A stretch of DNA of 64,000 nt from Sphingopyxis sp. YF1 (GTDB lineage: Bacteria; Pseudomonadota; Alphaproteobacteria; Sphingomonadales; Sphingomonadaceae): contig NZ_CP033204.1 in assembly GCF_022701295.1 (NCBI RefSeq), positions 2,790,001 to 2,854,000 on the forward strand, read 5' to 3'. The translations under genes and the position numbers were made by a program. Below are positions 14,176 to 22,681 of the stretch, piece by piece (positions within the stretch are counted from its first letter, which is position 1; each line of letters begins with the position of its first letter). The notes beneath the pieces were generated by a model, which saw only the letters and a program-made list of their open reading frames with translations, was not told where the DNA came from and did no database searches.

Positions 14176-14398
14176 GCCGGGCGCCGCGCCCGACCCGGTG
14201 ATCGAGCGCCGGGTCGAGACGAAACCCGTCTGTCCGCCCGAGCTGAGCCAGGCGCTGCCGCCGTCGCCCGCGATGCCCGCGGGCGCCGCGATCGACGCCG
14301 ACCCGCCGACGCTCGCCTGGATCGCCGCCCGCTTCGCGCGCGAGCTGTTGCTCGAAGCGCGCCTGATCGACGCAAGGACTGCCTGCCCCAATGGCTGA
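14078..14398 (+). CDS. Outer-membrane lipoprotein spanin candidate (Rz1-like), overlapping Rz
   Basis: The frame begins MTRSNPRRALAMAAALASIA and has a lipobox LPAC with Cys25, followed by a Pro/Ala-rich segment typical of o-spanins. It starts 98 bases inside the Rz-like gene and runs past its end, then overlaps the tail gene start by 8 bases. At 106 residues it is longer than Mu or lambda Rz1. Spanins fuse inner and outer membranes in the last step of lysis. Confidence 0.75.
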   Translation: MTRSNPRRALAMAAALASIAMLPACANSPAQPEPGAAPDPVIERRVETKPVCPPELSQALPPSPAMPAGAAIDADPPTLAWIAARFARELLLEARLIDARTACPNG

Positions 14399-16643
14399 TA
14401 CCGTTCCCTTTGAAACGCGCACGCTGGAGCAAATGGCGCGCGCGACGGCGGTATCGCCGAAGGCGCTGATCGGGTGTCAGGAGCCAGGCGGGTCGATGCA
14501 GTCGGTCGAAGCCCGGCGGCTGTTCGGAAAATTGCTCCAGGTCGATACCGCCTATGAAACCGAGGCCGCCCCAGCAGGGCTCCAGGGCGATCTTGCGTGG
14601 CCCGCGTTTTCCTGTGGTTTCGTCTATGCCGATCCCACCCCGGCGAAAAATGGCTGGTGGCGCAAGATCGGCGCGCCGGGCGCCGGCAGTTGGGAACAGT
14701 TCGAAAAGCTGTCGTCGGAGGCCGCTGCCGAAGTGCAAGGGCTGGTCGGTGATGCGCAGGATGCGCGCGACGATGCGGTGGGCGCCGCGGCGGGGTTGCA
14801 GCACATGTTGCCCGCGACCTTCTTGCCCGCGGTCTGGACAGCGGGATATTGGTGGCGCCGTCCGCGCGGTACCGTCATTCGCGACTTCATCGGCAACAAG
14901 CATGTCGACATCGCCACCGCCTTTCCGAACGGCCTGTCGTTCGACGGCGATGGCTGGCTGATCCTTGCCAACCAGGGGGCGAAGCTCCCCGCGCAGGGAC
15001 ACAAGGCGCAGCTTCATATCTTCGAGGTCGAAGAGGGCGGCGGCACCGGATATTATTTCGCAACCTCTACGGGAAAGGCAGCCGGCAAGGGTCAGGTCGG
15101 CGGCCTCGCCACTTGGACCAAGGTCTATGGGGTGCAGGGTTGGGGTCCGCATCAGATATTTCGGCGCGGCGATTTGGGCGGCACCGGCGGCTATGAATGG
15201 GAAGGCGGCGGCGTCGTGGGCGTCGCGGCCGTTGCCGCCGACAACCCGACAGGACAGCCGGTGCTCGCCGCGGCCAGTTCGGCCCTGGCGGGCAAGGCGT
15301 CGTGGATTCGGCATATCTGCTCGCTTTATGCCGCGACCGAACCCACCGAAGCGGAAATCAGCCAGGCGGCGCAATATCTGCGACCGGAGCTCGCCGAGCA
15401 CCGGAAGTGGCTGCGGGTCGAGGATTGCCCGCGCGAAGCGATCCCCGTGTTCGCCTTCGGTGAAAGCACCGACACGTCGACGCTGTTCGCAGCGGCGACG
15501 GCCAGTTTCGCCGGCGACGTGATGACGGTGATCGGCTTCAACGGCAACGCGCCTCGCGCGCTGGAGGCCGGTCACGCGCTGAAGGCGAGCGCCAACGCCG
15601 ACCTCAACCAATATGTCGTCGCGCAGCTGACCAGCAACGAGCCCGACGGGGCGATGGGCAAGCGCGGAACCTATCGCGTGAGCTGGGCACCCGCAGTGAC
15701 GGGGAACCAGGCAGTCTATTACCCTGACATGACGGTCGCTCAGCAGAATCAGCGCGCGAACAATGTCCGCGTCGTCGCGCGAAACAGCAACAGTTCGGGC
15801 ACCACGGGCGTGTCGATGGACCGGCTGACGATGCGGCCGCCCTACGACAACCAGGCGGCGCCGAACGTCAAATCGATCGCACCGAAATCGGGCTGGGCCT
15901 ATGGCTTCGTTCGTGCCGCGAACGAAGCGCCCGACGACGGGCGCTTCTATGACCTGGTGTTCGTTTCGCAAGGATCGACACAGGATTGCCCGGGCGGTTC
16001 CGAAGCCGCGCAAACGACCTCGACCAACTATGTCAACGCGCTCGGTGGCACCACGAATGTCACCGCTGCGCTGTCGCGCAATGTCAAGAACCTTGTCTCG
16101 GCGGGAATGGTTGGCTCGCTGCTCAATCGCAATGTTCACCGCGAAGAGCAGCGCAGCCGCAAGCTCGGCGTCGGGTACACCGTCGTCCATTGGGTCAAGA
16201 GCTGGGGCCTCAACACCGCGTTCATCGGGACGGGCGCGGTTCCCGACGTCGCCACCCCGCTGCAATGGCTGGAAGACGATCGCCAATTCATCATCACCTT
16301 CGTCGGCATCGCCGACCCTCAGATGACGATCGTCGATCCGCATCAGCCCGATGGCGACGGCGACGGCTTCGCCGACGGCGTCTTGGGCGGCGATCCCGAT
16401 TACCCGAACAGTCCGGCTGGCGTGAACCGTGCCGCCGCCCTGGCGAACGAACGCGACGCCGGCACCGCCTTCAAGGCTGCGCATCTCGCTTCGGTCGACC
16501 GGATCGACGGCAACGTCGTCCATCTGAACAGCGCGAATGGCGATCGGGTGCACCCCAGCTTTGCCGGTCAGGACAAGCTCGGCGGGCTGATCCACGCAAA
16601 TGTCCGCGCCAAGCGCAATGTGCGCACAACACCCGTTTTTTAG
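14391..16643 (+). CDS. Tail-associated SGNH-hydrolase-like protein, 750 aa
   Basis: The N-terminal third looks like a virion-attachment domain (a helix AAAEVQGLVGDAQDARDDAV next to WTAGYWWRRPRGTVIRDFIG). The C-terminal half has FAFGESTDTS (Ser359 candidate), a glycine-rich middle, and NGDRVHPSFAG with Asp718 and His721 in the D-x-x-H arrangement of SGNH esterases. A calcium-loop-like stretch, DGDGDGFADG, precedes it. It may be a tailspike or virion esterase acting on surface polysaccharide. The family assignment rests on motifs only; a different fold is possible. It is placed between lysis and terminase genes rather than with the tail fibres. Confidence 0.6.
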   Translation: MADTVPFETRTLEQMARATAVSPKALIGCQEPGGSMQSVEARRLFGKLLQVDTAYETEAAPAGLQGDLAWPAFSCGFVYADPTPAKNGWWRKIGAPGAGSWEQFEKLSSEAAAEVQGLVGDAQDARDDAVGAAAGLQHMLPATFLPAVWTAGYWWRRPRGTVIRDFIGNKHVDIATAFPNGLSFDGDGWLILANQGAKLPAQGHKAQLHIFEVEEGGGTGYYFATSTGKAAGKGQVGGLATWTKVYGVQGWGPHQIFRRGDLGGTGGYEWEGGGVVGVAAVAADNPTGQPVLAAASSALAGKASWIRHICSLYAATEPTEAEISQAAQYLRPELAEHRKWLRVEDCPREAIPVFAFGESTDTSTLFAAATASFAGDVMTVIGFNGNAPRALEAGHALKASANADLNQYVVAQLTSNEPDGAMGKRGTYRVSWAPAVTGNQAVYYPDMTVAQQNQRANNVRVVARNSNSSGTTGVSMDRLTMRPPYDNQAAPNVKSIAPKSGWAYGFVRAANEAPDDGRFYDLVFVSQGSTQDCPGGSEAAQTTSTNYVNALGGTTNVTAALSRNVKNLVSAGMVGSLLNRNVHREEQRSRKLGVGYTVVHWVKSWGLNTAFIGTGAVPDVATPLQWLEDDRQFIITFVGIADPQMTIVDPHQPDGDGDGFADGVLGGDPDYPNSPAGVNRAAALANERDAGTAFKAAHLASVDRIDGNVVHLNSANGDRVHPSFAGQDKLGGLIHANVRAKRNVRTTPVF

Positions 16644-16653
16644 GGAAGCAACG

Positions 16654-17223
16654 ATGCTCGATCCGCAATATCAGTGGCTGCTGGAGGGGATGTTCCCGCC
16701 CCCGCGAATGCTCAACAGCGCGCTCTTTCTGGACACGCTTCCTGCCGCCGACTGGCTGCGCGAAGTCTGTGTCGACGCGGGCAAGCTGTTCGTGATCGTC
16801 GCGCCCGAGCAGATTGCCGGCGGGCGGATCGCGGTGAGCGATATCGCGCTGGTCGCAGATTACGACCCGATGATCCATTTCGAACGGCCCCGGCCCGAAC
16901 TGTCCGACGGCGCGCGGCGATTGAAGTTGAACAAGCTATTCGACCCGGCGCTGGTCGGTGACCCCTTCGATGTCGGCGTATGCGGCGACATCGTCCTTTG
17001 CGACGGCAAGGCGGGCGTTCTGATCGGCGACGACGGCAGTTCGGCGCACGTGCTTCTGGCGGGGCTAGCCGTCGAAAAGTGGCCGCTCGCCGACTGTTCC
17101 TTCCGTCATCCGCCCCAAACTCATGGCAGCGACTTCATGGCGCGCTTTGCGCTTCGCCCAGACGGGACGCTCAATCGTGCTGCGATGAACTGGCTGCTCG
17201 GCGAAGAGGAGCCCGATAGATGA
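16654..17223 (+). CDS. Hypothetical protein following the SGNH tail protein, 189 aa
   Basis: The ATG at 16654 has a GGGAAG ribosome-binding site. The product begins MLDPQYQWLLEGMFPPPRML and contains repeated beta-rich segments (DIVLCDGKAGVLIGDDGSSA). It has no recognised domain. As the immediate partner of the 750-aa protein it may be a chaperone or accessory subunit; that is inference from position. A terminator-like palindrome lies about 150 bases downstream. Confidence 0.6.
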   Translation: MLDPQYQWLLEGMFPPPRMLNSALFLDTLPAADWLREVCVDAGKLFVIVAPEQIAGGRIAVSDIALVADYDPMIHFERPRPELSDGARRLKLNKLFDPALVGDPFDVGVCGDIVLCDGKAGVLIGDDGSSAHVLLAGLAVEKWPLADCSFRHPPQTHGSDFMARFALRPDGTLNRAAMNWLLGEEEPDR

Positions 17224-17225
17224 CA

Positions 17226-17810
17226 TCAAGAGCAGGCCGTATCAGCGATCCTCTTCTTGAGTTCGGAACGCCCGGCCGCGTTCGCATGAACGTCGTCGGT
17301 GCGCAGAATCGCGGGCAACGCAGGAATGACCGCCCAGCCATTGCGGACGGCGAGCGATGTGGGCGCATCGATAACGATAGCCCCGCGCGGGGCTATCTTT
17401 TCAAGGTCCCGGTGCCAGGCATCGCCTTGTTCCCGGTCATTCGCCCCGGCGGAAACGACAATGATGCTCGGCCTGAGCTTATCAATGAGCACTGCGGAAA
17501 GCGGTGCGATCTGATCGGCTCTCGCGCCGGCCATCCCGGCGTTGAATACCGGTTTGCCGCACAGTTCGGGAATGTAGAGTCGGTGAACGATACTGTCGCC
17601 GATAAGGAGGGCACCGCCGGTCGGAAAATCTTCCGCCCGCTTTTCATGCGCAAAGCGCCACTTAGCGTAGGGGTCGTGCGGTTTGTTCCAGCGCACGTAG
17701 CCGGCCGCGCCCGCCACTGCTCCGCCAAGAAAAACGCCTACAAAAAACAGTATCACCGCTCTCATGCGGCGCTGCTGCCACGGCATTTTGCTTTCGTCAA
17801 TTCGGGACAT
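17226..17810 (-). CDS. Membrane-anchored SGNH/GDSL hydrolase, reverse-strand cargo gene
   Basis: Reading leftward from the ATG at 17810 (MSRIDESKM...; 17825 and 17786 are alternatives), the 194-residue product has a transmembrane anchor (VILFFVGVFLGGAVAGAAGY). The four SGNH blocks are all present: GDS (Ser73), NAGMAGA (Gly92), SAGAND (Asn124) and DDVH (Asp172, His175). It therefore looks like an intact periplasm-facing esterase or deacetylase. It is the only gene on this strand within the rightward late region and its base composition looks less GC-rich than its neighbours, both typical of a moron expressed in the lysogen. The substrate is unknown. Confidence 0.8.
   Translation of the reverse strand: MSRIDESKMPWQQRRMRAVILFFVGVFLGGAVAGAAGYVRWNKPHDPYAKWRFAHEKRAEDFPTGGALLIGDSIVHRLYIPELCGKPVFNAGMAGARADQIAPLSAVLIDKLRPSIIVVSAGANDREQGDAWHRDLEKIAPRGAIVIDAPTSLAVRNGWAVIPALPAILRTDDVHANAAGRSELKKRIADTACS
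17376..17401 (+). terminator. Terminator candidate downstream of the lysis/tailspike genes
   Basis: A perfect 22-bp palindrome (GATAGCCCC, GCGC, GGGGCTATC; 17376-17397) is followed on the + strand by TTTT. It would fold into a 9-bp stem with a GCGC loop and end rightward transcripts from the Plys-like promoter. It lies within the reverse-strand SGNH gene. Confidence 0.5.
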
Positions 17811-17812
17811 CG

Positions 17813-18286
17813 ATGACCCAGCCAACCGATACTCTCGCCGGCTTCTATGCCGCCTGGACGCCGTCGCTGCTGTTCGCCAGCTCGGCGAGCAAGGCGTCGC
17901 CGGCCGACGTCGTCATCGCCGCGGGCGGGTTCGAATGGCCGGTCGTCACGCTGGCGCTCGCCGCGATCGGCGTGCTCGCCGCGCGTCCGCTCGCGCCGAA
18001 GCGTAACCCACCGCTCAGCCTGGCGAAGAATGTCCTGGTGTCGCTGATCATGCTGGTCGCGGCGCTGTTGTGGGTGGTCGACAGCCGGCCCGGCATGCTT
18101 TTCGCCTTTGTCGTGTCGATCGGGCTCGGCTTCAGCGGCTACACGCTGATCGAGCTGCTGGGCGAAGAGATCGCGGCATACATCAAGCGCGCGATCGCCG
18201 CACTGCCGCTCCCCGGCCTGCGACCGAAATCTCCGACACCCGCCCCGACACCCGACCATTTGGCCGCCGACGAGGAACAGGCATGA
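17813..18286 (+). CDS. Holin candidate (LydA-like, superfamily III type)
   Basis: The 157-residue membrane protein has three hydrophobic helices (VVTLALAAIGVLAARPLAP; NVLVSLIMLVAALLWVV; GMLFAFVVSIGLGFSGYTLI) and a charged, Pro-rich cytoplasmic tail. The helix pattern and the GFSG segment resemble LydA-like holins. It is separated from the endolysin and spanin genes by the tailspike and cargo genes, so the assignment rests on topology. It overlaps the DUF2730 gene by 4 bases. Confidence 0.5.
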   Translation: MTQPTDTLAGFYAAWTPSLLFASSASKASPADVVIAAGGFEWPVVTLALAAIGVLAARPLAPKRNPPLSLAKNVLVSLIMLVAALLWVVDSRPGMLFAFVVSIGLGFSGYTLIELLGEEIAAYIKRAIAALPLPGLRPKSPTPAPTPDHLAADEEQA

Positions 18287-18585
18287 AAACGCTTTCCGAT
18301 TTTTACCAGCTGGCGATCATCGCCTTCATCCTCGCCGGCGTCTTCATCGCCTGGCGCGCCGGGCAGCAGAACCCCGAGGGCACCGGGCGCATCGCGCGCC
18401 GGATCAGCCGGGTCGAACAGGAACTCCAGGGGAAGGCGACGACAGAGGATGTCGCGGCGCTGAAGGCCGCGCTTGCGCGCGTCGATGCGAACATCGCCGC
18501 CGAACATGAACTCAACGCGCGCACCTTTCTCGCGGTGACCCGCATCGAATCCTTCCTGATCGAAAAAGCGCTGAAGGGCGAATGA
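18283..18585 (+). CDS. DUF2730 family phage protein (Mu gp25-like)
   Basis: The 100-residue product has an N-terminal membrane helix (QLAIIAFILAGVFIAWRAGQ) and a C-terminal coiled coil with RVEQELQGKATTEDVAALKA, the DUF2730 pattern. In Mu-like phages this family sits just before the small terminase, as here. Exact function unknown. Confidence 0.8.
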   Translation: MKTLSDFYQLAIIAFILAGVFIAWRAGQQNPEGTGRIARRISRVEQELQGKATTEDVAALKAALARVDANIAAEHELNARTFLAVTRIESFLIEKALKGE

Positions 18586-18884
18586 TGAACTACGGCGATT
18601 TCCATTTTCAGCATGTGCGCCTGACCGTTCTGCGGCTGCTCGCCGAGGCGCCGGGCTATTCGACGAACGACAGCGTGCTGACCGACGCCGTCAACGCGAT
18701 GGGCCTCGTCTGCACCCGCGACCAGATGCGCACGAACATCGCCTGGCTGGAAGAGCAGCGGCTGGTCACGCTGCTGCGGCCGACGGCGACGCTGACCGTG
18801 GCGACGATCACCGAACGCGGTGCCGACGTCGCCGCGGGCCGCTCGATCGTCGCCGGCGTCCAGCGCCCGTCGCCGAGCGCCTGA
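18582..18884 (+). CDS. Mu gp26-like phage protein (VpaChn25_0724 type)
   Basis: The product, beginning MMNYGDFHFQHVRLTVLRLL, has a winged-helix-like layout (AEAPGYSTNDSVLTDAVNAM and NIAWLEEQRLVTLLRPTATL). It matches the small conserved protein between gp25 and gp27 in Mu-like phages. It overlaps its upstream neighbour (ATGA) and ends one base before the small terminase start. Confidence 0.8.
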   Translation: MMNYGDFHFQHVRLTVLRLLAEAPGYSTNDSVLTDAVNAMGLVCTRDQMRTNIAWLEEQRLVTLLRPTATLTVATITERGADVAAGRSIVAGVQRPSPSA

Positions 18885-18885
18885 C

Positions 18886-19473
18886 ATGGCGCGCCGTCCC
18901 GTCCGCGCGAAACCCGCGCGCCATACGCCGTCGTCGATCGACAAGCTCGACCAGGAGGTCCGCGAGCTGATCGGCAAGTTGCGCATGGATCATGGCTGGA
19001 CGATCGACGAGATTTTGCAGCGTCTGAAGGACATGGGACAGTCGGTCAGCCGGTCGGCGCTGGGGCGGCACGTCCGCACGCTCCAGGACGTCGCGGCCGA
19101 GATGCGCGAGGCGCAGGCGATGGCGACCGCGCTGGCGCGCGAGGTCGGCGACGCCGATCAGTCGCGCATGCTCGACGTCAACGTCCAGCTGCTCCAGTCG
19201 AACATGTTCAAGCTGATGCTCGCGGCGAACGAAGAGGGCGGCGAAGGCGTCCAGCTCGGCGCGAAGGATGCGAAGGCGTTCGCCGACGCGTTGCGCTCGA
19301 TCGCGCTGACCCGCAAGACCGACCTCGACCTGATCGAGCGCGCCGAAAAGCGCGCGGCCGACAAGGCGAAGGCGGAGGCGGCCGAGAGCGCGACCCGTGC
19401 GGCCCGCGCCAAGGGCCTGTCGAAGGAAACCGTCGAATCGATCCGCTTTGCCGTGCTGGGGAGCGGCGAGTGA
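18886..19473 (+). CDS. Small terminase subunit, DUF3486 (Mu gp27-like)
   Basis: The 195-residue product has a basic start, then SIDKLDQEVRELIGKLRMDH and an HTH (WTIDEILQRLKDMGQSVSRS), the DUF3486 arrangement, and a long helical C-terminus (ERAEKRAADKAKAEAAESAT). It recognises phage DNA at the left end for headful packaging, by analogy with Mu. It overlaps the large terminase start (GTGA). Confidence 0.88.
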   Translation: MARRPVRAKPARHTPSSIDKLDQEVRELIGKLRMDHGWTIDEILQRLKDMGQSVSRSALGRHVRTLQDVAAEMREAQAMATALAREVGDADQSRMLDVNVQLLQSNMFKLMLAANEEGGEGVQLGAKDAKAFADALRSIALTRKTDLDLIERAEKRAADKAKAEAAESATRAARAKGLSKETVESIRFAVLGSGE

Positions 19474-21008
19474 GGTTATCGCCCGAGGAGGATTTCAAGC
19501 GTGTCCAGGCGGCGCGGGCGGAATCAACCCGTTTCCGCGAAATCCAGGGCGACCGCGCCGCGGCCGAGAATGCCATCTTCCGCCTGCCGCGCGGCGACCT
19601 GTTGCTCGGCTATCAGCAAAAGCCGATCGACTCGCTCTTCGCCGGCACCGCGCTGCTCGTCATCGAGAAATCGCGGCGCATCGGTCTGACGTGGGGAATG
19701 GCCGCATTCGCTGCGCTCAAAGCTGCGGCGGCGCCCGAAGCGGGCGGCCAGAACATCTGGTACATGGGCTACGACAAGGACATGACCCTCGAATTTATCG
19801 AGGTCTGCGCTATGTGGGCGCGTGCCTTCGGCCTGGTCGCCGGCGACATCGAGGAGGAAGAAGTTCTCGAAGCCGATGAGAAGGGCGTGAAGGCCTTCTC
19901 GATCCGCTTTGCATCGGGCTTCCGCATCACGGCCCTGCCATCGGTACCGCGCGCGCTGCGCGGTAAGCAAGGCATTGTCATCATCGACGAAGCGGCGTTC
20001 CACAAGAATGTCGGCGAAGTCATCAAGGCCGCGATGGCGCTGCTCATCTGGGGCGGTCAGGTCGTCGTCATTTCCACCCATGACGGCATTTCGAACCCGT
20101 TCAACCTGCTGATCCAGGACATCAACACCGGCAAGCGTGCCGGCCAGACGATGAAAATCACCTTTCGCGATGCGCTCGATGCCGGGCTCTATGAGCGCGT
20201 CGCCATGGTGTCGAAGACCAAAGGCGTCGAACTCCCGCCCAAGGAACAATGGGTCGCGGGCATCTATGCAGCCTATGGCGACGACGCCGACGAGGAACTC
20301 GACTGCAACCCGAAAATCGGCTCGGGTTCGCTGCTCAACATCACCGATATCGCCGCTTGCGAGCATGCCGATTGCGGCCTGCCCGAACTTTACCAGGGCG
20401 GCATCTGCTACATCGGCCGCGACGTCGCGCGGCGCCGCGACGGTCAGGTCCAATATTGCATGGAGCTGGTCGGCGACGTCTTGTGGCAGCGCGACACCTA
20501 TGAGGAGGTCGGGCAAAGTTTCGCGCACCAGGACGCGTTCTTCAACCAGCTGTTCAAGACGCGGCGCATCGGCTCGGCATGGGTCGACCAGACCGGCATG
20601 GGCGAAAAGGTCGTTGAAGACCTTGTGCGGCTGCACGGCAACCGCGTTCATGGCGAGCTGCTCACCGGTCCGTCACGCGTGGACCTGGCGCTGAGCCTGC
20701 ACAAGCGCGTCCAGGAACATCGCATCCGCATTCGGTATGACCCGTTCACGCGCGCCGACCTGATGGCGATCAAGAAGATCGGGTCCGAGCTGTCCGGGGG
20801 CATCCGCATCGTCAATGCGGACGATGAGGTCCACGCCGATCGCTTCTGGGCCTATGCGCTCGCCAGTCGCGCGGCCGACCTTCCGCCATCGCTCTACCAA
20901 TATCGCGCGGTGTCGCCTTCAGCTGGCCGACTGGCGGGCCGCGATCGCGACGACGACCGACCCGATCGACACAGCCGGGGCAGCCGCTTCGGCCGAGGAG
21001 CTTATTGA
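19470..21008 (+). CDS. Large terminase subunit (Mu gp28-like)
   Basis: The 512-residue protein starts at GTG 19470. An atypical Walker A, VIEKSRRIGLTWGMA, and Walker B, GIVIIDEAAFHK, form the packaging ATPase. The C-terminal RNase H-like nuclease shows IGRDVARRRDGQ and SAWVDQTGMGEKVVEDLVRL. HADRFWAYALA marks the usual end of the family core. The last 30 or so codons (after YQYRAVSPS) are Arg/Asp-rich and look poorly constrained, while the +1 frame there has higher GC3, so a sequencing or real frameshift near 20916 is possible. Confidence 0.93.
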   Translation: MRLSPEEDFKRVQAARAESTRFREIQGDRAAAENAIFRLPRGDLLLGYQQKPIDSLFAGTALLVIEKSRRIGLTWGMAAFAALKAAAAPEAGGQNIWYMGYDKDMTLEFIEVCAMWARAFGLVAGDIEEEEVLEADEKGVKAFSIRFASGFRITALPSVPRALRGKQGIVIIDEAAFHKNVGEVIKAAMALLIWGGQVVVISTHDGISNPFNLLIQDINTGKRAGQTMKITFRDALDAGLYERVAMVSKTKGVELPPKEQWVAGIYAAYGDDADEELDCNPKIGSGSLLNITDIAACEHADCGLPELYQGGICYIGRDVARRRDGQVQYCMELVGDVLWQRDTYEEVGQSFAHQDAFFNQLFKTRRIGSAWVDQTGMGEKVVEDLVRLHGNRVHGELLTGPSRVDLALSLHKRVQEHRIRIRYDPFTRADLMAIKKIGSELSGGIRIVNADDEVHADRFWAYALASRAADLPPSLYQYRAVSPSAGRLAGRDRDDDRPDRHSRGSRFGRGAY

Positions 21009-22681
21009 TGACCGACCCGACCGCACCCGCCCCGCGCATTCCGCTCGTCTGGCCGAACGGCCAGTTGATGCAGCGCGAGCAGCTGCCGCGCGAGATCGCG
21101 GCTCCGCGCATGGCGTCGGTGCGATCGATCCTGTCGGGGCATCCTGCCGCCGGCCTGACACCGCATCGCCTGGCGAACATCCTGCGTGCCGCCGAAAATG
21201 GCGATGCGACCGCCTACCTCGAACTCGCCGAAGAGATGGAGGAGAAAGATATGCACTATCTTTCCGTTCTCGGCACCCGCAAGCGCGCCGTCGCGCAGCT
21301 GCCGATCGAGGTCGAGGCCGCGAGCGACGCGCCGCATCACAAGGAACATGCCGACTTCATCCGCAAATGGCTGAAGCGTGACACCCTCCAGGCCGAAATC
21401 TTCGACATCCTCGACGCGATCGGCAAGGGCTACAGCGCCACCGAAATGATCTGGCAGACCAAGCCGGGGAAATGGTTGCCGCACGAGCTGAAGCGCCGCG
21501 ATCCGCGCTGGTTCGAGTTCGACCGCATAAACGGCGAAACGCTGAAGCTGCGCACTGCCGGCGAGCCCGAGCCGCTGGCGGCGGGCAAGTTCATCGTCCA
21601 CATCCATTCGGCCAAGTCAGGTCCGCCGATCCGCGGAGGCGTCGCGCGCATCGCCGCCTGGGGATGGATGTTCAAGAATTTCGCGATCAAAGACTGGGTC
21701 AGCTTCCTCGAAACCTATGGCATGCCGATGCGCATGGGCCGTTATGACAATGGCGAGACCGAGGAAAACATCGACATCCTGATGCGAGCGGTCTCCGACC
21801 TGGGGAGCGATGCCGCGGCTGTCTTCCCCAAGTCGATGGAGATCATGTTCCAAGAGGCCAGCACCGGAAGCGCGCCTGGCGACCTGTGGCGCGCCAAGGC
21901 CGAGTTCGTCAACGACGAGCTGAGCAAGGCGGTACTCGGCCAGACCAACACCACGGACGCCAAGGCGGGCGGCATGGGATCGGGTCAGGCCGAGGTTCAC
22001 GACGGCGTGCGGCACGACATCCGCGACGCCGACGCGATGATGGTGGCCGCAACGATCAATCACGACCTGGTTGTGCCGATGATCATGTTCAACTTCGGCC
22101 CTCAGGATGAATATCCGCGTATCACGATCGGCGAGCCCGACGCGGTCGACGTGAAGGCCCTGACCGAAGCCGCCGCGGCGCTGGTCCCGCTGGGCGTCAA
22201 GGTTGGCGCGCGCGCCATGCGCGAGAAGGCCGGTTTGCCCGAACCGGAAGACGATGACGATGTGCTGAAGGTCGCCTCCAGCCCGACCCCCGAAAATTTG
22301 CCCGCAGGAGCGCCCTCAGGCACCTTGCCCGGACTGCCCCAGCGCCCGAGGTCGACTCCTGCCCTCTTAGCCCCTCTTAAACGGCCTGTGGGGCGTGTCG
22401 GGGTCGCGAGCGCCGACCCCAACGGCGACTATCGTGATCCGATCGATGAATCCGCCGACGCGTTCCTCGACGACTGGGTCGAGCTGGTCGAACCGATCCT
22501 GTCGCCGATCGAGCAGCTTGTCGCCACCTCGACGTCGCTCGAACAGGTCCGCGACGGGCTGACCGGACTGATCGGCCGCATGGATGAAAGCGAACTGGCC
22601 GGCATGCTTGCGATGGCCGGGTTCGCGTCGCGGCTGGCGGGCGATGCCGACCAGCAGCGCGACGAGCGCGAGGCCGGGTGA
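21008..22681 (+). CDS. Portal protein, DUF935 (Mu gp29-like)
   Basis: The 557-residue product contains YLELAEEMEEKDMHYLSVLG, TRKRAVAQLPIEVEA and NFAIKDWVSFLETYGMPMRM, all typical of DUF935 portals. AEVHDGVRHDIRDADAMMVA lies towards the C-terminal half. The start is the ATG at 21008, overlapping the terminase stop. Twelve copies of such proteins form the DNA entry vertex. A Pro/Thr-rich linker (about 430-470) precedes a helical C-terminal tail. Confidence 0.93.
   Translation: MTDPTAPAPRIPLVWPNGQLMQREQLPREIAAPRMASVRSILSGHPAAGLTPHRLANILRAAENGDATAYLELAEEMEEKDMHYLSVLGTRKRAVAQLPIEVEAASDAPHHKEHADFIRKWLKRDTLQAEIFDILDAIGKGYSATEMIWQTKPGKWLPHELKRRDPRWFEFDRINGETLKLRTAGEPEPLAAGKFIVHIHSAKSGPPIRGGVARIAAWGWMFKNFAIKDWVSFLETYGMPMRMGRYDNGETEENIDILMRAVSDLGSDAAAVFPKSMEIMFQEASTGSAPGDLWRAKAEFVNDELSKAVLGQTNTTDAKAGGMGSGQAEVHDGVRHDIRDADAMMVAATINHDLVVPMIMFNFGPQDEYPRITIGEPDAVDVKALTEAAAALVPLGVKVGARAMREKAGLPEPEDDDDVLKVASSPTPENLPAGAPSGTLPGLPQRPRSTPALLAPLKRPVGRVGVASADPNGDYRDPIDESADAFLDDWVELVEPILSPIEQLVATSTSLEQVRDGLTGLIGRMDESELAGMLAMAGFASRLAGDADQQRDEREAG

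Noticed and set aside
13449..16595. 1048-codon minus-strand frame
   Set aside because: Spans several real plus-strand genes (endolysin, spanins, tail protein) and reads as Arg/Ala-rich shadow.
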